Below, piece after piece: positions 7,895 through 15,180 of a DNA stretch of 20,282 nucleotides (positions are counted from its first letter, which is position 1; the number at the start of each line of letters is the position of its first letter). The notes beneath the pieces are model-generated. The model was not told the DNA's origin. It worked only from the letters and a program-made list of their open reading frames with translations, and searched no databases. The DNA comes from Actinomycetota bacterium (lineage in GTDB: Bacteria > Actinomycetota > Actinomycetes > JACCUZ01). The DNA lies in the NCBI GenBank assembly GCA_030841195.1, contig JAVEDA010000060.1, positions 1 through 20,282 on the forward strand. Direction: 5' to 3'. A program made the translations under genes and the position numbers.

Positions 7895-9096
7895 CCGCGG
7901 CCGAGGAGCGCTGGGTCGAGGAGCCGCCGAAGCGCCCCGGCCGGACCGCGTACGAACGGGACCGTGCGCGGGTGCTGCACTCCTCCGCGTTGCGCCGGCT
8001 GGCGGCCAAGACCCAGGTGGTCGTGCCGGGGGAGAGCGACTTCCCGCGCACCCGGCTGACCCACTCGCTGGAGTGCGCGCAGATCGGCCGCGGGCTCGGC
8101 AAGGCGCTGGGTGCCGACCCCGACCTGGTCGAGACGGCCTGCCTGGCCCACGACCTCGGCCACCCGCCGTTCGGGCACACCGGCGAGGCAGCGCTGGACG
8201 AGGTGGCGCGGGCTGCGGGCGGGTTCGAGGGCAACGCGCAGAGCCTGCGGATCCTGACCCGGCTGGAGGCCAAGACGTTCTCGCCGGGCGGGCGTAGCGT
8301 CGGCCTCAACCTCACCCGGGCGGCGCTGGACGCCGCCTGCAAGTACCCCTGGCCGCGCGCCGTCGACAGCCACAAGTACGGCGTGTACGACGACGACCTC
8401 GACGTCTTCCGATGGCTGCGTGCGGGTGCGCCGGACGGGCGACGCTGCCTCGAGGCGCAGGTGATGGACTGGTCGGACGACATCGCCTACTCCGTGCACG
8501 ACCTCGAGGACGCGGTCGTGGCCGGCCACCTCGAGCTGGACCTTCTCCGCGACCCCGGCGAGCGGGCCGAGCTGGTGGCACTGACCTGCTCCCGGGTCGG
8601 CGGCACTACCGACGGCGAGGTCGAGCAGGCCCTGGACCGGTTGCTGGGGCTGCCGAGCTGGCCCACGGCGTACGACGGGAGCCATCGCACCCTGGCGGCG
8701 CTGAAGAACACCACCAGCCAGCTGATCGGTCGGTTCTGCCAGGCGGCGGAGGCGGCCACCCGGGCCGCGTCCGGCGACGGCCCGCTCCGTCGGTACGACG
8801 CCGACCTGGTGGTGCCCGCCGACGCGCGGCTCGAGGTCGAGGTGCTCAAGGCGGTGGCCGACCGTTACGTCATGTCCCGGGACGACGCGACCCGCCGGTA
8901 CGCCGAGCAGCAGGCGATCGTGCAGGAGCTGGCCGGCGCGCTGTTGCGGGACGCGCCGCGCGGCCTGGACCCGCTGTTAGCGGACGACTTCGCTGTGGCG
9001 ACTGACGACGCAGCCCGGCTCCGGGTGGTCGTCGACCAGGTGGCCCAGCTCACCGACGTGTCCGCCGCCGCCATGCTCGCCCGCCTGACGTCCTGA
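7891..9096 (+). CDS. dgt: Deoxyguanosinetriphosphate triphosphohydrolase-like protein (HD dNTPase)
   Basis: A 401-residue HD-domain dNTP triphosphohydrolase, which removes tripolyphosphate from dNTPs and so controls the precursor pool for DNA synthesis. The metal-binding HD set is visible: His58 (RTRLTHSLE), His87-Asp88 (CLAHDLGHPPFGH) and the distal aspartates in MDWSDDIAYSVHDLED (about residues 192-207). The N-terminal segment RTAYERDRARVLHSSALRRL is characteristic of the family. ATG at 7891 overlaps the previous stop (ATGA), so it is coupled to the DUF218 gene. In other actinobacteria dgt usually lies next to dnaG; here dnaG is about 2.9 kb downstream beyond four other genes. Its stop codon sits inside a small hairpin shared with the convergent kinase gene. 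Confidence 0.94.
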   Translation: MTAAEERWVEEPPKRPGRTAYERDRARVLHSSALRRLAAKTQVVVPGESDFPRTRLTHSLECAQIGRGLGKALGADPDLVETACLAHDLGHPPFGHTGEAALDEVARAAGGFEGNAQSLRILTRLEAKTFSPGGRSVGLNLTRAALDAACKYPWPRAVDSHKYGVYDDDLDVFRWLRAGAPDGRRCLEAQVMDWSDDIAYSVHDLEDAVVAGHLELDLLRDPGERAELVALTCSRVGGTTDGEVEQALDRLLGLPSWPTAYDGSHRTLAALKNTTSQLIGRFCQAAEAATRAASGDGPLRRYDADLVVPADARLEVEVLKAVADRYVMSRDDATRRYAEQQAIVQELAGALLRDAPRGLDPLLADDFAVATDDAARLRVVVDQVAQLTDVSAAAMLARLTS

Positions 9097-9107
9097 CCGG
9101 TGGTCAG
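9093..9107. terminator. Small hairpin shared by convergent stop codons (dgt / kinase)
   Basis: CTGACC (9093-9098), loop GGT, GGTCAG (9102-9107). The plus-strand TGA of dgt and the minus-strand TGA of the kinase gene lie in the two arms, mirror-imaged. Six base pairs without a U-tract is weak for a terminator, but the placement suits a bidirectional one. Confidence 0.3.
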
Positions 9108-9703
9108 TCGAGCGTCACCAGCTCGGTCTCGGGGTCGTGCGCAACCGTCGGGTGACCGGTGACCCGGAGGTCGGCCCGGGCGCGGGTCCCGTCGGCGGCG
9201 AAGATCTCGCGCTCCTCGGCCATCCAGGTGAGCCAGAGCTGCCGGTGCGAGTTGCCGTCGCGCGAGAGCCCCCGCTGCAGCCTGAGGTCCTCCGGTGCCT
9301 CGACCCAGATCTTGTAGGCGAGCCGGTTCGCGGCCGCCAGCCGGGTGCAGGTGACTCCCTCCAGGATCACCAGCGGCGCCCAGGCGACCGTCTTCCATCC
9401 GTCCAGTGACGTCCCGAACTCGTCGTTGGCCCAGTCCCGCACCTGGTAGTGCGCGTCCGCTCCCGCCGCCAACGGGGTGAGCACCTCGCGGTCGAACCGG
9501 GGCCACCAGCCGGCGAAGTCCGACCACGACACGAAGTCGTCGATCGCGACGACCGGCGCCGAGGCCCGGGCCGCCAGCCGCTCGGCGAGCGTGCTCTTGC
9601 CCGAACCGCTCGGCCCGTCGACCCCGACCAGGCGGATTCCCGTGCCGGAGCCGTCCCGCCGCATGACGTCGGCGAGGACGTCGTCAAGGGACAGCACGGG
9701 CAC
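9104..9703 (-). CDS. P-loop uridine-kinase-like protein
   Basis: About 200 residues with a clear Walker A motif VDGPSGSGKSTLAERLAA near the N-terminus, followed by a lid/base-like segment VVAIDDFVSWSDFAGWWPRF, DWANDEF, and LVILEGVTC in the place of the second acidic strand of nucleoside kinases. This matches proteins commonly annotated as uridine kinase or (d)CMP-kinase-like in actinobacteria; the real substrate is unproven. Starts are ambiguous: a TTG at 9748 lies inside an inverted repeat, GTG at 9712 has no promoter signal, and GTG at 9703 has TACCGT 7 nt upstream, the leaderless pattern seen elsewhere here, so 9703 is chosen. It converges on dgt with a 7-nt gap. It has no operon partner and interrupts the usual dgt-dnaG order. 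Confidence 0.82.
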   Translation of the reverse strand: MPVLSLDDVLADVMRRDGSGTGIRLVGVDGPSGSGKSTLAERLAARASAPVVAIDDFVSWSDFAGWWPRFDREVLTPLAAGADAHYQVRDWANDEFGTSLDGWKTVAWAPLVILEGVTCTRLAAANRLAYKIWVEAPEDLRLQRGLSRDGNSHRQLWLTWMAEEREIFAADGTRARADLRVTGHPTVAHDPETELVTLD

Positions 9704-9710
9704 CTGCTCC

Positions 9711-9716
9711 ACGGTA
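9711..9716 (-). promoter_or_regulatory. Candidate leaderless -10 (TACCGT) for the kinase gene
   Basis: Read on the minus strand, TACCGT is a perfect TANNNT hexamer 7 nt before the GTG at 9703. It decides the chosen start. No -35 is evident. Confidence 0.35.
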
Positions 9717-9728
9717 ACGGGGGGCTCG

Positions 9729-9810
9729 ACCTGCCGTCGGACACACAATCCCCGCCTGCGGATGCCGAAGAAGCCTCCAAACCGGCCCCATTGTGTGTCC
9801 GTCTGCAGGT
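9729..9810. repeat. 82-bp inverted-repeat element (21-bp ends, MITE-like)
   Basis: The left arm ACCTGCCGTCGGACACACAA plus T (9729-9749) is the reverse complement of 9790-9810 at 19 of 21 positions, including a perfect 12-bp core CGGACACACAAT/ATTGTGTGTCCG. The arms enclose 40 bp. The trinucleotide TCG lies directly outside both ends (9726-9728 and 9811-9813), which could be a 3-bp target duplication or chance. It lies between the divergent kinase and ArsR genes. Confidence 0.7.
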
Positions 9811-9830
9811 TCGCCGTTCAGTAAGCCCTA

Positions 9831-9864
9831 TGTAACTGGACGGGTACGTACCCGTTGTGTTACA
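9831..9864. promoter_or_regulatory. 34-bp dyad, probable ArsR operator
   Basis: A perfect 16-bp palindrome ACGGGTACGTACCCGT (9840-9855) is flanked symmetrically by TGTAAC (9831-9836) and GTTACA (9859-9864) around the same centre; only three symmetric pairs fail. The right arm overlaps TACACA (9861-9866), a possible -10 placed 6 nt before the arsR-like ATG at 9873. This is the expected arrangement for an autorepressing winged-helix dimer. Binding is inferred, not shown. Confidence 0.65.
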
Positions 9865-9872
9865 CATGGCAC

Positions 9873-10199
9873 ATGGACGCGGTGCTGCAGGCCCTCTCCG
9901 ACTCGAGCCGACGAACGGTGCTCGAGGCGCTGGGCCACGGCCCGGCGACCGTGGGTGAGCTGGCCGCGCTGCTGCCGATCGCGCGGCCGGGCGTCTCGCG
10001 GCACCTGCGGGTGCTGCGGGAGGCGGGCCTGGTCGAGGTGCGCCACGAGGCGCAGTTCCGCGTGTACAGCCTGCGGCCAGATCCGCTGGCAGAGATCGAC
10101 GACTGGCTCGGTCGGTACCGAGCCCTGTGGGAGCAGCGGCTGGACGCCCTGCACACCGAAGTCGCACGAAGCAAGAAGCAACGGAGGAAGACGACATGA
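9873..10199 (+). CDS. ArsR-family winged-helix transcriptional regulator
   Basis: 108 residues forming one winged helix-turn-helix domain. The N-terminal DAVLQALSDSSRRTVLEAL and the recognition region VGELAALLPIARPGVSRHLR with LREAGLVEVR are the standard ArsR/SmtB pattern; a basic tail RSKKQRRK closes it. There is no cysteine anywhere, so it is not a thiol metal sensor and belongs to the subgroup paired with AHSA1/SRPBCC proteins. An in-frame upstream start exists at 9855, but ATG at 9873 fits the family N-terminus and a leaderless start. Its stop shares ATGA with the next gene, so the two are coupled. A 34-bp dyad directly upstream is the likely autoregulatory operator. Confidence 0.92.
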   Translation: MDAVLQALSDSSRRTVLEALGHGPATVGELAALLPIARPGVSRHLRVLREAGLVEVRHEAQFRVYSLRPDPLAEIDDWLGRYRALWEQRLDALHTEVARSKKQRRKTT

Positions 10200-10714
10200 C
10201 CAAGGACTCGCAGGCCACGACCACAGTGGGCACGATGCGATCGCTGAACGACACCGGCAGGGGCGCCGTCCGGATGGAGGACCGCTACGACACCGACATC
10301 GACGACCTGTGGTCGGCCCTCACCGAGCCGCAGCGACTGGCGCGCTGGATCGGCGACGTGGAGGGCGACCTACGCCTCGGCGGGGAGTTCCAGGCGCGGT
10401 TCACGAGCAGCTGGGAAGGCCCCGGGCGGGTGGACGTGTGCGAGCCTCCGCGGCGCCTGCTGGTGACCCTGGAACCGGGCACGGAGGACGAGACCGTCGT
10501 CGAGGCCGAGCTCGTCGCCGACGGCGCGAAGACCCGCCTGGTGATCGAGGAGCGCGGCCTCCCGCTGGGTTCGCTGCACGCGTACGGCGCTGGTTGGCAG
10601 GCACACGTCGAGGACCTCGCCGCGCACCTGGCCGGACGAGAGCCCGCGGACTGGCGGACCCGGTGGGCCGAGCTGAGTCCCGCCTACCGCGAGCAGGCCC
10701 TCGAGCTGGGGTAG
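10196..10714 (+). CDS. AHSA1/SRPBCC domain protein
   Basis: 172 residues with an AHSA1-like START/SRPBCC fold (Activator of Hsp90 ATPase homologue), a hydrophobic-cavity fold used by small-molecule-binding proteins. The motif chain is typical: ALTEPQRLARWIGDVEGDL, GGEFQARF, GRVDVCEPPRRLLVT, TRLVIEERGLP and GAGWQAHVEDLAAHL. A non-conserved stretch of about 25 residues precedes the domain. ATG at 10196 overlaps the ArsR stop, with GGAGG a suitable distance upstream. ArsR-AHSA1 pairs are widespread in actinobacteria and are generally annotated without a known ligand; the regulator probably controls this gene through the shared transcript. The ligand cannot be read from sequence. Confidence 0.9.
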   Translation: MTKDSQATTTVGTMRSLNDTGRGAVRMEDRYDTDIDDLWSALTEPQRLARWIGDVEGDLRLGGEFQARFTSSWEGPGRVDVCEPPRRLLVTLEPGTEDETVVEAELVADGAKTRLVIEERGLPLGSLHAYGAGWQAHVEDLAAHLAGREPADWRTRWAELSPAYREQALELG

Positions 10715-10723
10715 TCGAGGGGG

Positions 10724-10729
10724 CAGGAT
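10724..10729 (+). promoter_or_regulatory. Candidate leaderless -10 (CAGGAT) for the reductase
   Basis: CAGGAT stands 6 nt before the ATG at 10736, the same spacing and the same CANNNT variant as upstream of the deacetylase gene. A GAGGGGG tract nearby could alternatively be a ribosome-binding site for a GTG at 10730. Confidence 0.35.
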
Positions 10730-10735
10730 GTGCCC

Positions 10736-11968
10736 ATGGCTACGGAACAGACCTACGTCATCGTCGGTGCGAGCCTCGCCGGCGCCAAGGCGGCCCAGTC
10801 ACTGCGCGACGCCGGCGCCGACGGCCGGGTCGTCCTCGTAGGCGACGAGACCGAGCGCCCCTACGAGCGGCCGCCGCTGTCCAAGGGCTACCTGATCGGC
10901 AAGGACGAGCGGGACAAGATCTACGTCCACCCCGAGGACTGGTACGCCGGTCACGACGTCGAGCTGCGGCTCGGCACCACCGTCACCGGGCTGGACCGCA
11001 GTCGGGGCGAGGTGGAGCTGGCCGGTGGTGAGCGGCTCGGCTACGACCGCCTGTTGCTGGCCACCGGCGCCTCGCCGCGCCGGCTGGACCTGCCGGGCGG
11101 TGACCTGGAGGGCATCCACTACCTGCGCCGCGCGGAGGACTCGGACGTGCTGCGCGAGGCGTTCGCGGCGGGCGGCCGGCTGGTCGTCGTGGGGGCCGGG
11201 TGGATCGGGCTCGAGGTGACCGCAGCAGCACGGGAGCACGGGGTCGAGGTGACCCTCGTCGAGCCGCAGCCGACCCCGCTGCACGCCGTGCTGGGCCCGG
11301 AGGTCGGCCGCCTGTTCGGCCGGCTGCACCGCGCCCACGGCGTCGACCTGCGGACCGGGACGGGGGTCGAGGGGTTCGAGGGCTCGGCCGGCCGGGTGAC
11401 CGGGGTGGTGACCAGCGGCGGCACGGTGGTGCCCGCGGACCGCGTGGTGGTCGGCGTCGGCATCCGGCCGAACACTCAGCTGGCCGAGGCGGCCGGGCTC
11501 GAGCTCGCCCTCGGCGGCGTCGCGGTGGACGAGATGCTGGTCAGCTCGGACCCGTCGATCTGGGCCGCCGGCGACGTCGCTAGCGCCCTCAACCCGCTCT
11601 TCGGTGAACGGGTGCGGGTGGAGCACTGGGCCAACGCCAGCAACCAGGGCAAGGCGGCCGGGCTGTCGATGGCCGGGCAGGGCGAGCCCTACGCCAAGCT
11701 GCCCTACTTCTTCACCGACCAGTACGACCTGGGCATGGAGTACCACGGCTGGGTCGGGCCGGACGGATACGACGACGTCGTGCTGCGCGGCGACCCGGAG
11801 TCGGGGGAGTGGCTGGCGTTCTGGCTGGCCGGGGGCCACGTGCTCGCGGGGATGACCGTCAACGTGTGGGACCAGGGCGACCCGGTCAAGGCGATGGCCC
11901 GCGCCCGGACCGCGGTGGACCGGACCCGGCTCGCCGATCCCGACGTACCCCTCACCGACCTGGTGTGA
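10736..11968 (+). CDS. FAD-dependent ferredoxin reductase (rhodocoxin/putidaredoxin reductase type)
   Basis: 410 residues, pyridine nucleotide-disulphide oxidoreductase fold of the oxygenase-coupled ferredoxin reductases, which pass electrons from NAD(P)H through FAD to a ferredoxin. The FAD site is VIVGASLAGAKAA (about residues 8-20), followed by the family signature ERPYERPPLSKGYL; the NAD site is VVVGAGWIGLEV (about 148-160); the second FAD motif is IWAAGDVA. The C-terminal region from about residue 320 (PYFFTDQYDLGMEYHGW, then VLAGMTVN) is the reductase C-terminal dimer/partner domain. Length is normal. No redox-active CxxxxC pair is seen, which excludes the disulphide reductases. No ferredoxin, P450 or dioxygenase gene lies in this window, so the partner is unknown. 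It starts 21 nt after the AHSA1 gene but has its own candidate -10. Confidence 0.92.
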   Translation: MATEQTYVIVGASLAGAKAAQSLRDAGADGRVVLVGDETERPYERPPLSKGYLIGKDERDKIYVHPEDWYAGHDVELRLGTTVTGLDRSRGEVELAGGERLGYDRLLLATGASPRRLDLPGGDLEGIHYLRRAEDSDVLREAFAAGGRLVVVGAGWIGLEVTAAAREHGVEVTLVEPQPTPLHAVLGPEVGRLFGRLHRAHGVDLRTGTGVEGFEGSAGRVTGVVTSGGTVVPADRVVVGVGIRPNTQLAEAAGLELALGGVAVDEMLVSSDPSIWAAGDVASALNPLFGERVRVEHWANASNQGKAAGLSMAGQGEPYAKLPYFFTDQYDLGMEYHGWVGPDGYDDVVLRGDPESGEWLAFWLAGGHVLAGMTVNVWDQGDPVKAMARARTAVDRTRLADPDVPLTDLV

Positions 11969-11999
11969 ACTAGCCGAACGGCCGGGTCCGTGTCGCCCG

Positions 12000-12005
12000 T
12001 AGACT
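12000..12005 (+). promoter_or_regulatory. Leaderless -10 (TAGACT) for dnaG
   Basis: TAGACT, a perfect TANNNT hexamer, lies 7 nt before the GTG at 12013, and there is no Shine-Dalgarno sequence. This supports the chosen dnaG start and a transcript that begins at or next to the start codon. Confidence 0.6.
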
Positions 12006-12012
12006 CGGCCCC

Positions 12013-13872
12013 GTGGCAGGGCGAATCCGGGACGAGGACGTGGTGCTCGTCAAGGAGCGCGCAGACATTGCCGAGGTGGTCGGCGACGTCGTCACCCTCC
12101 GGCCTGCGGGCGGCGGCAACTTCAAGGGCCTGTGCCCGTTCCACGACGAGAAGAGCCCGTCGTTCTCGGTCCGCCCAAGCGTAGGTAGCTGGCACTGTTT
12201 CGGCTGCCAACTGGGTGGCGACGTCATCTCGTTCATCATGCAGATCGACCACCTCACGTTCGCCGAGACGGTCGAACGGCTGGCCGCCCGCTACGGCATC
12301 ACCCTCCGGTACGACGAGGGCGGCCCTGCGACCAATCGGCAACCTGGCCAGCGGACCCGTCTCGTCGAGGCCCACCGGGCGGCCGCGCAGTTCTACGTCG
12401 AGCAGCTCGCCACTCCCGCGGCCGTTGCCGGGCGGCAGTTCCTCACCGAGCGCGGCTTCGACCAGGCCGCGGCCGAGACGTTCGGCGTCGGCTTCGCCCC
12501 GCGCGACTGGGACAGCCTCACCAAGCACCTGCTCGGCCGCGGGTTCACGACCCAGGAGCTGATCACGGCGGGGCTGGCCCGCGAGCGCCAGAGCGGCGGC
12601 GCGATCGACCGGTTCATGTCCCGGCTGCTCTGGCCGATCCGCGACATCGGCGGCGACGTGGTGGGCTTCGGCGCCCGCCGGCTCTTCGACGACGACCGGA
12701 TCGAGGCCAAGTACGTCAACACCCCGGAGACGCCGATCTACAAGAAGTCGACGCTGCTCTACGGGGTCGACCTGGCCAAGAAGGAGATCGCGCGCAAGAT
12801 GCAGGCGGTCGTGGTCGAGGGCTACACCGACGTGATGGCCTGCCACCTGGCCGGTGTCGGAACCGCGGTGGCCACCTGCGGTACCGCGTTCGGCGACGAC
12901 CACATCAAGATCCTGCGCCGGCTGCTGATGGACCAGAACGAGTTCCGTGGCGAGGTGGTGTTCACTTTCGACGGCGACTCCGCCGGGCAGAAGGCCGCGC
13001 TCAAGGCGTTCCAGGACGACCAGAAGTTCGTCACCCAGACCTTCGTCGCGGTCGAGCCCAGCGGCATGGACCCGTGCGAGCTGCGCCAGCACAAGGGCGA
13101 CCCGGCGGTGCGCGACCTGGTCGCCCGTCGGGTGCCGCTGTTCGAGTTCGCTATCCGCAGCCGGGTCGACGGGTTCGACCTGGACACCAACGAGGGACGC
13201 ACCCAGGCGACCCGGGCCGGCATGGAGGTCGTCCGACAGATCCGGGACGTGTCGTTGCGCAGCAGCTACGCGCGGTCGTTGGCCTCGTGGGTCGGGCTGG
13301 CTGATCCCGACGAGTTGGTGCGCGCCGCGCGCGGTGGCGTCGCCGACGTCGGCCGGCGCCCGGCCGAGCAGGCGGCGGCCCGCGAGGGCCCGGACCCGCG
13401 CGACCCGGCGCTGCGGTTCGAGCGGGACGCGCTCAAGGTGGTGCTGCAGGCGCCGGCGTTGGCGGCCGGGTTCGACGAGCTGGACGCGTCGGTGTTCACG
13501 GCACCGGCGTACGCCGGTCTGCTCGCCGCCATGGTCGCCGCCGGAGGAACCGAGACGGCTGGCGACGGCGGCCCGGAGTGGGTCGCGAAGGTCGAGGGCG
13601 CCGCAGCGGACGAGGTGATCGGTCGGCTCGCGCGCGAGCTCGCGGTCGAGCCGCTGCCGTCCGACGACGCGGCGCTGACCCGGTACGCCACCGAGGTGCT
13701 GGCCCGGCTCGAGGAGCTCGCCGCGACGCGTCGGATCGCCGAGGTGAAGTCCCGGTTGCAGCGCATCAACCCGGTCGAGCAAGTTGCTGAGTACAACCGG
13801 TTGTTCGGTGAGCTCGTGGCACTTGAGGCGCATCGACGCTCGTTGCGCGAACGGGCCATCGGAACGCTGTGA
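12013..13872 (+). CDS. dnaG: DNA primase
   Basis: A 619-residue DnaG-type primase, which makes RNA primers at the replication fork together with the replicative helicase. The N-terminal CHC2 zinc domain has Cys41, His44 (CPFHDEKSPSF), Cys62 and Cys65 (HCFGCQLGGD). The catalytic core with TOPRIM fold follows: AVVVEGYTDVMA with Glu269 and TFDGDSAGQKAA with Asp320 and Asp322 as metal-binding acids. The last ~180 residues, ending in ...EALRRSLRER-like helices (VEQVAEYNRLFGELVALEAH), form the helicase-binding domain. Length is slightly below the roughly 640 residues of related actinobacterial primases. GTG at 12013 is supported by a leaderless -10. The sigma gene follows 88 nt downstream with its own -10. 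Confidence 0.97.
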   Translation: MAGRIRDEDVVLVKERADIAEVVGDVVTLRPAGGGNFKGLCPFHDEKSPSFSVRPSVGSWHCFGCQLGGDVISFIMQIDHLTFAETVERLAARYGITLRYDEGGPATNRQPGQRTRLVEAHRAAAQFYVEQLATPAAVAGRQFLTERGFDQAAAETFGVGFAPRDWDSLTKHLLGRGFTTQELITAGLARERQSGGAIDRFMSRLLWPIRDIGGDVVGFGARRLFDDDRIEAKYVNTPETPIYKKSTLLYGVDLAKKEIARKMQAVVVEGYTDVMACHLAGVGTAVATCGTAFGDDHIKILRRLLMDQNEFRGEVVFTFDGDSAGQKAALKAFQDDQKFVTQTFVAVEPSGMDPCELRQHKGDPAVRDLVARRVPLFEFAIRSRVDGFDLDTNEGRTQATRAGMEVVRQIRDVSLRSSYARSLASWVGLADPDELVRAARGGVADVGRRPAEQAAAREGPDPRDPALRFERDALKVVLQAPALAAGFDELDASVFTAPAYAGLLAAMVAAGGTETAGDGGPEWVAKVEGAAADEVIGRLARELAVEPLPSDDAALTRYATEVLARLEELAATRRIAEVKSRLQRINPVEQVAEYNRLFGELVALEAHRRSLRERAIGTL

Positions 13873-13947
13873 TGCCCAGCATCCGGACTTTGGTCAAGCG
13901 AACGTAGATCCACTCGGTAATTCGCTGCGGTTCGGCACGGACAGGGG

Positions 13948-13953
13948 CAGACT
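13948..13953 (+). promoter_or_regulatory. Leaderless -10 (CAGACT) for the sigma factor gene
   Basis: CAGACT lies 7 nt before the GTG at 13961 and differs from the dnaG box TAGACT by one base. It supports the start at 13961 and suggests a promoter in the dnaG-sigma gap independent of dnaG read-through. Confidence 0.5.
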
Positions 13954-13960
13954 GGCCGAT

Positions 13961-15151
13961 GTGGGGGAGGTTGTGGTCCTTCCGGACCCCGTGAACGATG
14001 TGGTGGCTCGGCTCCGCGCCCAGGGTGGCGGGACGGGCCTCCTTCCCGCGCAGATCGTCGCCACCGTCGCGATGGAGTCCGGTCTCGCTCCCGAGAGCGT
14101 CGACGAGATCGTGCGCGGCCTGGCCGAGTCCGGCGTTGAGGTCGTCACCGAGGAGCCGTCGGTCGAGGAGCTCAAGGCCGAGGAGGCCGAGGAGCCCGAG
14201 CCGCCGTCGCTGGACGACGCGGGCCCGTCTGCGTCGGCCGACCTCGTTCGCGTCTACCTGCGGGAGATCGGCCGGGTCGCACTGCTCACGGCCGCCGACG
14301 AGGTCGACCTGGCCAAGCGGGTAGAGGCCGGCGTGTTCGCCGCGGAGCGGCTCAGCCTGCTCGAGTCGGCACCGTCGCCAGACCTTGACCTGCGCCGTGA
14401 CCTGCTCGCCGTGGTCGGCGACGGGCAGCGCGCCAAGCAACGCCTGATCGAGTCCAACCTGCGGCTGGTCGTCTCGATCGCCAAGCGGTACGCCGGTCGC
14501 GGGCTGCCGTTCCTCGACCTCATCCAGGAGGGCAACCTCGGGCTGATCCGCGCCGTCGAGAAGTTCGACTACACCCGCGGCTTCAAGTTCTCGACCTATG
14601 CGTCCTGGTGGATCCGTCAGGCGGTGTCCCGCGCGGTCGCCGACCAGGCGCGCACGATCCGCATCCCGGTGCACATGGTCGAGACCGTCAACCGCATCCT
14701 GCGGGCCCAGCGGATGCTCGTGCAGACCCTCGGCCGCGACCCGAGCGCCGCCGAGATCGCCGTGCAGGTCGATTTGCCGGCCGAGCGGGTCGAGGAGATC
14801 AAGCGGCTCGCCATGGAGCCGGTGTCGCTGCACTCGCCGGTCGGCGAGGAGGAGGGCTCCGAGCTCGGCGACCTGATCGAGGACTCCGAGTCGGTGCCGC
14901 CGGCCGAGCTGGTCTCCGCGGGGCTGCTCGCCAGCCACGTCGAGGCGGTTCTCACCCATCTCGGTGACCGTGAGCGCGAGGTCGTCCGGATGCGCTACGG
15001 CCTCACCGACGGTGAGCCGCGCACTCTCGAGGAGGTCGGCCGGGCCTTCGGCGTCACCCGCGAGCGGGTCCGCCAGATCGAGGCCAAGAGCCTGGCCAAG
15101 CTGCGCCACCCGCACCTGTCGGCGCAGCTGCGCGACTACCTCGGCACCTGA
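13961..15151 (+). CDS. RNA polymerase sigma-70 factor, group 1/2 (HrdA/RpoD-like)
   Basis: 396 residues, a sigma factor that directs RNA polymerase to housekeeping-type promoters. The N-terminal part (about 8-65) looks like a compact region 1.1, with AQGGGTGLLPAQIVATVAME and VDEIVRGLAESGVEVVTEE, then an acidic linker. Region 1.2 is VRVYLREIGRVALLTAADE; region 2 (about 160-227) has NLRLVVSIAKRYAGRGLPFL, DLIQEGNLGLIRAVEKFDY and FKFSTYASWWIRQAV; region 3 follows; region 4 (about 327-387) has REREVVRMRYGL and a helix-turn-helix in EEVGRAFGVTRERVRQIEAK. It is complete but much shorter than HrdB-type principal sigmas (about 510 residues). From memory, hrdA of Streptomyces also lies near dnaG and dgt, so this may be its counterpart; whether it is essential is unknown. 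GTG at 13961 is set by the CAGACT box. Confidence 0.92.
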   Translation: MGEVVVLPDPVNDVVARLRAQGGGTGLLPAQIVATVAMESGLAPESVDEIVRGLAESGVEVVTEEPSVEELKAEEAEEPEPPSLDDAGPSASADLVRVYLREIGRVALLTAADEVDLAKRVEAGVFAAERLSLLESAPSPDLDLRRDLLAVVGDGQRAKQRLIESNLRLVVSIAKRYAGRGLPFLDLIQEGNLGLIRAVEKFDYTRGFKFSTYASWWIRQAVSRAVADQARTIRIPVHMVETVNRILRAQRMLVQTLGRDPSAAEIAVQVDLPAERVEEIKRLAMEPVSLHSPVGEEEGSELGDLIEDSESVPPAELVSAGLLASHVEAVLTHLGDREREVVRMRYGLTDGEPRTLEEVGRAFGVTRERVRQIEAKSLAKLRHPHLSAQLRDYLGT

Positions 15152-15168
15152 GGCCAGCACCCGCCCCG

Positions 15169-15174
15169 TAGCCT
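15169..15174 (+). promoter_or_regulatory. Leaderless -10 (TAGCCT) for the 161-residue protein
   Basis: TAGCCT, a perfect TANNNT hexamer, lies 6 nt before the GTG at 15181 with no Shine-Dalgarno sequence in between. It supports the chosen start. Confidence 0.5.
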
Positions 15175-15180
15175 CGCGAC

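Noticed and set aside
12013..15151. Classical rpsU-dnaG-rpoD macromolecular synthesis operon
   Set aside because: No rpsU upstream of dnaG and separate promoter signals before dnaG and the sigma gene; resemblance is limited to gene order.
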